Assembly: GCF_030913365.1 (NCBI RefSeq)
Contig: NZ_CP133160.1
Span: 4,455,928 to 4,519,927 of the forward strand
Length of the DNA: 64,000 nucleotides
From: Stenotrophomonas sp. 24(2023)
GTDB lineage: Bacteria > Pseudomonadota > Gammaproteobacteria > Xanthomonadales > Xanthomonadaceae
Direction: 5' to 3'
A model generated the notes under the pieces. The model had not been told where the DNA came from, did no database searches, and saw only the letters and a program-made list of their open reading frames with translations. Position numbers and translations under genes: made by a program. This document shows, piece by piece, positions 63,851-64,000 of this stretch (position 1 is the first letter of the stretch; the number at the start of each line of letters is the position of its first letter).

Positions 63851-64000
63851 ATGCAACCCCAGCACGATCTCCACTTTACGGAAGGTCCCCTGCCCCGCGC
63901 TTCCACCGTACCCCCCTGTTCGGTGCGCGATGTGATCCGTCTTGATGATGAAGCCATGGTCTGGTCGGAAGGTAATGCCGCCTCGCGGATGGAGGCCATC
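63851..64000 (+). CDS. Unrecognised protein, N-terminal 50 residues
   Basis: An ATG at 63851 begins a frame that is open to the window edge and encodes MQPQHDLHFTEGPLPRASTV followed by DVIRLDDEAMVWSEGNAASR. The acidic, non-repetitive composition looks like a real protein, and the frame is closed upstream by TAA at about 63818. A CGGAG lies 12-14 bases before the ATG, which is distant. No family is recognised, and the rest lies outside the window. Confidence 0.4.
   Translation, partial: MQPQHDLHFTEGPLPRASTVPPCSVRDVIRLDDEAMVWSEGNAASRMEAI

Overview
The window looks like chromosomal DNA from a Stenotrophomonas species (Xanthomonadaceae). The evidence is the very high GC with strong third-position GC bias, the gene content (xanthomonad TonB-dependent receptors, DUF3613 in a tad locus, DUF2968, DUF4124), and three clusters of short GTAG-type palindromes that match the SMAG/REP elements described in S. 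maltophilia. I see no tRNA, rRNA, CRISPR array, insertion sequence or prophage.

Layout. 1-5.5 kb: a partial DUF2817-type metallocarboxypeptidase, a FecA-like TonB receptor, a ClC-type chloride channel and an MgtC/SapB protein. 5.6-12.4 kb (minus): an AraC regulator, a 1527-residue trimeric autotransporter adhesin, and an OmlA/OmpA_C lipoprotein directly downstream that resembles the TpgA anchoring partner of AtaA-type adhesins. 13.0-24.7 kb (plus): a compact tad (Flp pilus) operon running flp, prepilin peptidase, tadE, rcpC/cpaB, secretin, tadZ/cpaE, tadA/cpaF, tadB, tadC, tadD, DUF3613, tadG, with many start/stop overlaps. 24.8-36.2 kb: housekeeping and metabolic genes (DUF2968, DUF4124, an MFS exporter divergent from a LysR gene, a secreted amidohydrolase with a periplasmic ankyrin protein, a second LysR gene, an exported chorismate-lyase-like protein, a TonB receptor, a GNAT enzyme) interspersed with SMAG repeats. 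Cdh follows at 36.2-37.0 kb.

37.1-62.9 kb is a type VI secretion (T6SS) island. Two vgrG genes with a near-identical core, 9.2 kb apart, bracket a cargo module: an Ivy-like lipoprotein, a lysozyme-like plus M23-like protein, an SH3-EF-hand-M15 protein and three small exported immunity-like proteins. Downstream of vgrG1 come a DUF4123 chaperone, a DUF3304 lipoprotein and a DUF2235 (Tle1-type) phospholipase, with the remnant of a second Tle1 start. To the right lie tssA (plus) and, on minus, an OmpA/BON-like protein, tagF, tssM, a T6SS-linked hypothetical, a PAAR protein and a TagX-like M15 endopeptidase. The sheath, baseplate and ClpV genes (tssB/C/E/F/G/H/J/K/L) are not in the window.

The right edge (62.9-64 kb) is degraded: two neighbouring small genes each read well as proteins only if one single-base frameshift is repaired, followed by the start of an unrecognised gene. 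The most interesting material is the vgrG-bracketed effector/immunity module, the adhesin/TpgA-like pair, a G9 tract inside tssM, and the Tle1 duplication scar.
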